A program made the position numbers and the translations under genes. A stretch of DNA of 64,000 nucleotides, taken from the NCBI GenBank assembly GCA_016196065.1, contig JACPYL010000012.1, forward strand, positions 124,001-188,000, given 5' to 3'. The notes under the pieces are model-generated. The model saw only the letters and a program-made list of their open reading frames with translations. It searched no databases and was not told where the DNA came from. This document shows, in pieces, positions 61,782-64,000 of the stretch. How positions within the stretch are numbered: position 1 is the first letter of the stretch; each line of letters opens with the position of its first letter. The stretch is from Acidobacteriota bacterium (GTDB lineage Bacteria > Acidobacteriota > Terriglobia > Terriglobales > Acidobacteriaceae).

Positions 61782-62240
61782 CTACGCTGCCTTGGCGGGC
61801 GCGCTCATCATCTGCGTCATGAATTCGCGCATTTTCGCCACATGGCCGGGTGCGCGTTTGTCGCTCCACGCCTCATAGCGCTGGGCGGCTTTCTCCAGAT
61901 GCGCGAGGTATGCGGGGCTTGCAAATAGTTCACGCAACTGCGGGACGACGCCCTTGGCCATCTCCCAGACGCCAAAAAACTCGCCGGTCGTCTCGAAGAA
62001 GAGATCCTCGTTCAGGAGATCATAGTTCAAGAGCGCACAGGTTTGCTCCCAATAGCCCAGCACCATGTTGGCAAAGTTTCCGCCTTCGGTTCCGGGAGCT
62101 GCGATCTTCATTGCATCCTCCAGGTTTTGCACCCGGTAGTTCTTGAAGTACCAGTCGCGGGCCTTGCGCAGCAGGGCTTCGCGCCGCATTTCGTAAACCT
62201 GGAGTTGAAGCTGCGCTTGTTCGTGGGTTGGTTTCGCCAT
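61782..62240 (-). CDS. Conserved hypothetical protein, helical
   Basis: 152 residues from ATG 62240 with an AAGGAG site. Helical (ARDWYFKNYRVQNLEDAMKI, FANMVLGYWEQTCALLNYDL). I know of DUF-type relatives in which an acidobacterial group of about 150 residues has a four-helix form. It is divergent from the HxlR regulator, so it may be its target. Confidence 0.7.
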   Translation of the reverse strand: MAKPTHEQAQLQLQVYEMRREALLRKARDWYFKNYRVQNLEDAMKIAAPGTEGGNFANMVLGYWEQTCALLNYDLLNEDLFFETTGEFFGVWEMAKGVVPQLRELFASPAYLAHLEKAAQRYEAWSDKRAPGHVAKMREFMTQMMSAPAKAA

Positions 62241-62448
62241 GATCGTTCTCCTTAATTTGATTTTCATTACTGTTGGTACGACGTTGCAGCCACTACGAGA
62301 GCCGAGGTCGCTGCCGGAAATCCTCGGCGCGATCTGAGCTCTACCTGTGCAACGAAGGAGAAGGCTCAGGATCGACATTCTTTCTACCTATTTTAGGACC
62401 CCATCTGCCGGGGTTTCCTCCGCGAACGAATACTATGCAATATGTCGC

Positions 62449-62482
62449 TTGCGTTATGCAAGTGACTTGCTAGAATAGCAAT
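62449..62482 (+). promoter_or_regulatory. Candidate promoter of the HxlR gene
   Basis: TTGCGT, 16 bp, TAGAAT. The -10 box ends 6 bp before GTG 62483, so the mRNA would be leaderless or nearly so. A GCAAGTGACTTGC inverted repeat lies between the boxes, fit for an operator. Confidence 0.45.
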
Positions 62483-62917
62483 GTGCCCAGGCCAAGGCGC
62501 GGCTCCGCCCGCCGTTCGGGATGTCCGCTGAATGCTTCGATCGAGATGCTGGGGGACCGCTGGTCGTTGCTAATCATCCGCGACATGATGCTGCGCGGTT
62601 CGAAAACCTACAAAGAATTTCTGCATTCCCACGAACGAATCGCCACCAATATTCTTGCGGAACGTTTGCAGCGGCTCATCTCCTACGGGATTATTTCTGT
62701 GGAGCCGGATCCGGAGGATGGGCGCAAACAGATTTACTTGCTAACTCAAAAAGGGATTGACCTCGCGCCCGTCCTGACGGAGATGGTGCTCTGGGCTTCG
62801 GCGCACGAAGAAACTGGCAACCAGGCGCTGGTTCAACTCATGCGAACGGATCGAACGAAGTTTCTGATGGGCATCCGCCAGCGTTGGGCCGAGGCTACAA
62901 AACACAACAACGCTTAG
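62483..62917 (+). CDS. HxlR-family transcriptional regulator
   Basis: 144 residues from GTG 62483. One winged-helix domain of the MarR-like HxlR group: GCPLNASIEMLGDRWSLLII, MMLRGSKTYKEFLHS, ATNILAERLQRLISYGII, and the wing EDGRKQIYLLTQKG. It is divergent from the helical gene at 61.8 kb and likely controls it. A signal is unknown; some relatives sense aldehydes or redox changes. Confidence 0.88.
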   Translation: MPRPRRGSARRSGCPLNASIEMLGDRWSLLIIRDMMLRGSKTYKEFLHSHERIATNILAERLQRLISYGIISVEPDPEDGRKQIYLLTQKGIDLAPVLTEMVLWASAHEETGNQALVQLMRTDRTKFLMGIRQRWAEATKHNNA

Positions 62918-62918
62918 T

Positions 62919-64000
62919 TCAGTTATTTGCCGGTGAGGATTCCGCCGGCACGAAGTCGCTGAGCGTAAGCACTGCCTGCACCGTACCGTCTTTAATGTCG
63001 GCTTTCAAGCGGAAGCCGAGCTTGCGGCAGATTGCTTGCATGTCTCGATTCTCGGCGAGGATCGTAGATTCGACGCTCACCAACTTTTCAGCGCGGGCGA
63101 CTTCGATCAGTCGGCAGAACAGTTCCGTTCCTAATCCTTGATGTTGGAAACGATCGTCGACCAGCACGGCCATCTCGGCTTCATGGCGGCCGCGGAACTG
63201 GCTGAGGCGTCCGATCGCAATAATTTCGGGATCACCCTCGGCATTCTTCTGTTCAGCCACCAGCGCCATTTCCCGGTCGTAGTCAATGAAGCAGATGCGC
63301 GTCAGCCGTTCGTGCGCGGTGCGCTGACTCAGCTTCAGGGACTGGAAATAGCGCATGTAGACGGTGCGATCCGAAAGCGCGTGATGCAGTTTGATAAGCA
63401 AGGGTTCGTCTTCAGGACGGATGGGGCGGAACAGAATCTCCTTGCCATTTTTCATGGTCCCGGCGCGGACGTATTGCTTGGGGTAGGGCCGAATAGCGAG
63501 GCGAGGCAGTTGTTCCTCCTTCGCATCCTGCGGATAGACAATGACGCGGGCGTCGAGAGCGATCAGACGCTCGGGCGAAGCCAGCAGTGGATTGATGTCG
63601 ATCTCCCGGATCCAGCGCTGTTCGACGACGAGTTGGCTGAAACGCACCAGCAGGTCTTCGAGCGCGCCCATGTCGATGGCTTTGCGTCCGCGCACACCCT
63701 GTAGAGCGGCAAAGATCTTCGTCTGCTCCATCACGCGGCGCGCCAGCGTGGTATTGAGAGGAGGCAGGGACAGAGCGCGGTCCTTAAAAACCTCTACCAG
63801 TTGTCCGCCGGTGCCGAAGAGCAGAACCGGCCCAAACTGCGCGTCCACCGAGCTGCCGAGAATCAGTTCGTAGCCGTCCGCACGGATGAAGGGCTGCACC
63901 GTGACTCCCTGAAAACTATCGGCGCCGGCTTTTTCTCGGACGGACGATTCAATTTCCCGCCACGCGCGCTTTACGGCTGCGGCGCCGCTCAGGTTCAACT
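62919..64000 (-). CDS. GNAT acetyltransferase fused to an ATP-grasp/acyl-CoA-synthetase domain, C-terminal part
   Basis: The frame runs off the window end, so the N-terminus is absent; about 359 residues are visible. The first 170 match the ATP-grasp end of ADP-forming acyl-CoA synthetases (VTVQPFIRADGYELILGSSVD, FGPVLLFGTGG, EIDINPLLA). Residues about 185-350 form a GNAT domain (FRPIRPEDEPLLIKLH... LVDDRFQHQGLGTELFCRLI, acetyl-CoA loop). Proteins of this layout are Pat-type lysine acetyltransferases acting on enzymes such as acetyl-CoA synthetase. Confidence 0.85.
   Translation of the reverse strand, partial: LNLSGAAAVKRAWREIESSVREKAGADSFQGVTVQPFIRADGYELILGSSVDAQFGPVLLFGTGGQLVEVFKDRALSLPPLNTTLARRVMEQTKIFAALQGVRGRKAIDMGALEDLLVRFSQLVVEQRWIREIDINPLLASPERLIALDARVIVYPQDAKEEQLPRLAIRPYPKQYVRAGTMKNGKEILFRPIRPEDEPLLIKLHHALSDRTVYMRYFQSLKLSQRTAHERLTRICFIDYDREMALVAEQKNAEGDPEIIAIGRLSQFRGRHEAEMAVLVDDRFQHQGLGTELFCRLIEVARAEKLVSVESTILAENRDMQAICRKLGFRLKADIKDGTVQAVLTLSDFVPAESSPANN

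Overview
The window looks like a chromosomal segment of a soil-type Acidobacteriota, probably class Terriglobia. The reasons are its high GC content, the many secreted proteins with carboxypeptidase-regulatory, beta-propeller and TPR domains, the families of intergenic palindromes, and housekeeping genes that resemble that group. This is a judgement from gene content only; no rRNA or tRNA gene was seen.

Layout. 1-7.2 kb: arginine biosynthesis on the minus strand (argF, argG, argH, the last cut by the window start), a Tat-signal PLP aminotransferase, and a TetR regulator overlapping an MFS exporter gene. 7.3-15.4 kb: an outer-membrane barrel, a GH30 lipoprotein, a glutamine-amidotransferase-fold hydrolase, an AraC regulator, a PilZ protein and secreted unknowns. 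15.7-19.6 kb: a RAYT (REP-associated tyrosine transposase) amid its likely REP palindromes, a membrane protein and a SIS-domain protein.

19.7-42.9 kb is accessory DNA. It holds a SIR2-like defence-type gene cut off at a junction with the tail of a second polymerase gene, an unknown 456-aa protein convergent with an S-adenosylhomocysteine-hydrolase-like protein, a secreted DUF4157 putative metalloprotease, and a run of small genes (TspO, SMR-like and others) separated by cassette-like palindromes. These are followed by tandem secreted proteins and, at 33.0-39.6 kb, a divergent five-gene block: family-B DNA polymerase, HNH nuclease and basic DNA-binding protein on the minus strand; an unknown protein and Cas1 on the plus strand. 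There is no cas2, effector cas gene or CRISPR array. This is the gene set of a casposon, a self-synthesising transposon that uses Cas1 as its integrase. Two degenerate copies of the polymerase tail at 20.9-21.5 kb point to an older, decayed relative. Three copies of a roughly 90-bp palindrome lie at 19.7, 25.6 and 42.9 kb, two of them at the edges of this accessory block.

43.0-64 kb returns to housekeeping and conserved genes: valS, nadC, birA, coaX, an RlmD-type methyltransferase, a frameshifted comEC, a pseudouridine synthase, a TPR protein, a MoaD-like protein with a BNR/sialidase-fold neighbour, HxlR, and a GNAT/ATP-grasp protein cut by the window end. valS carries three in-frame insertions of the same palindromes that fill intergenic spaces here, and comEC carries one, so these repeats also invade coding sequence.
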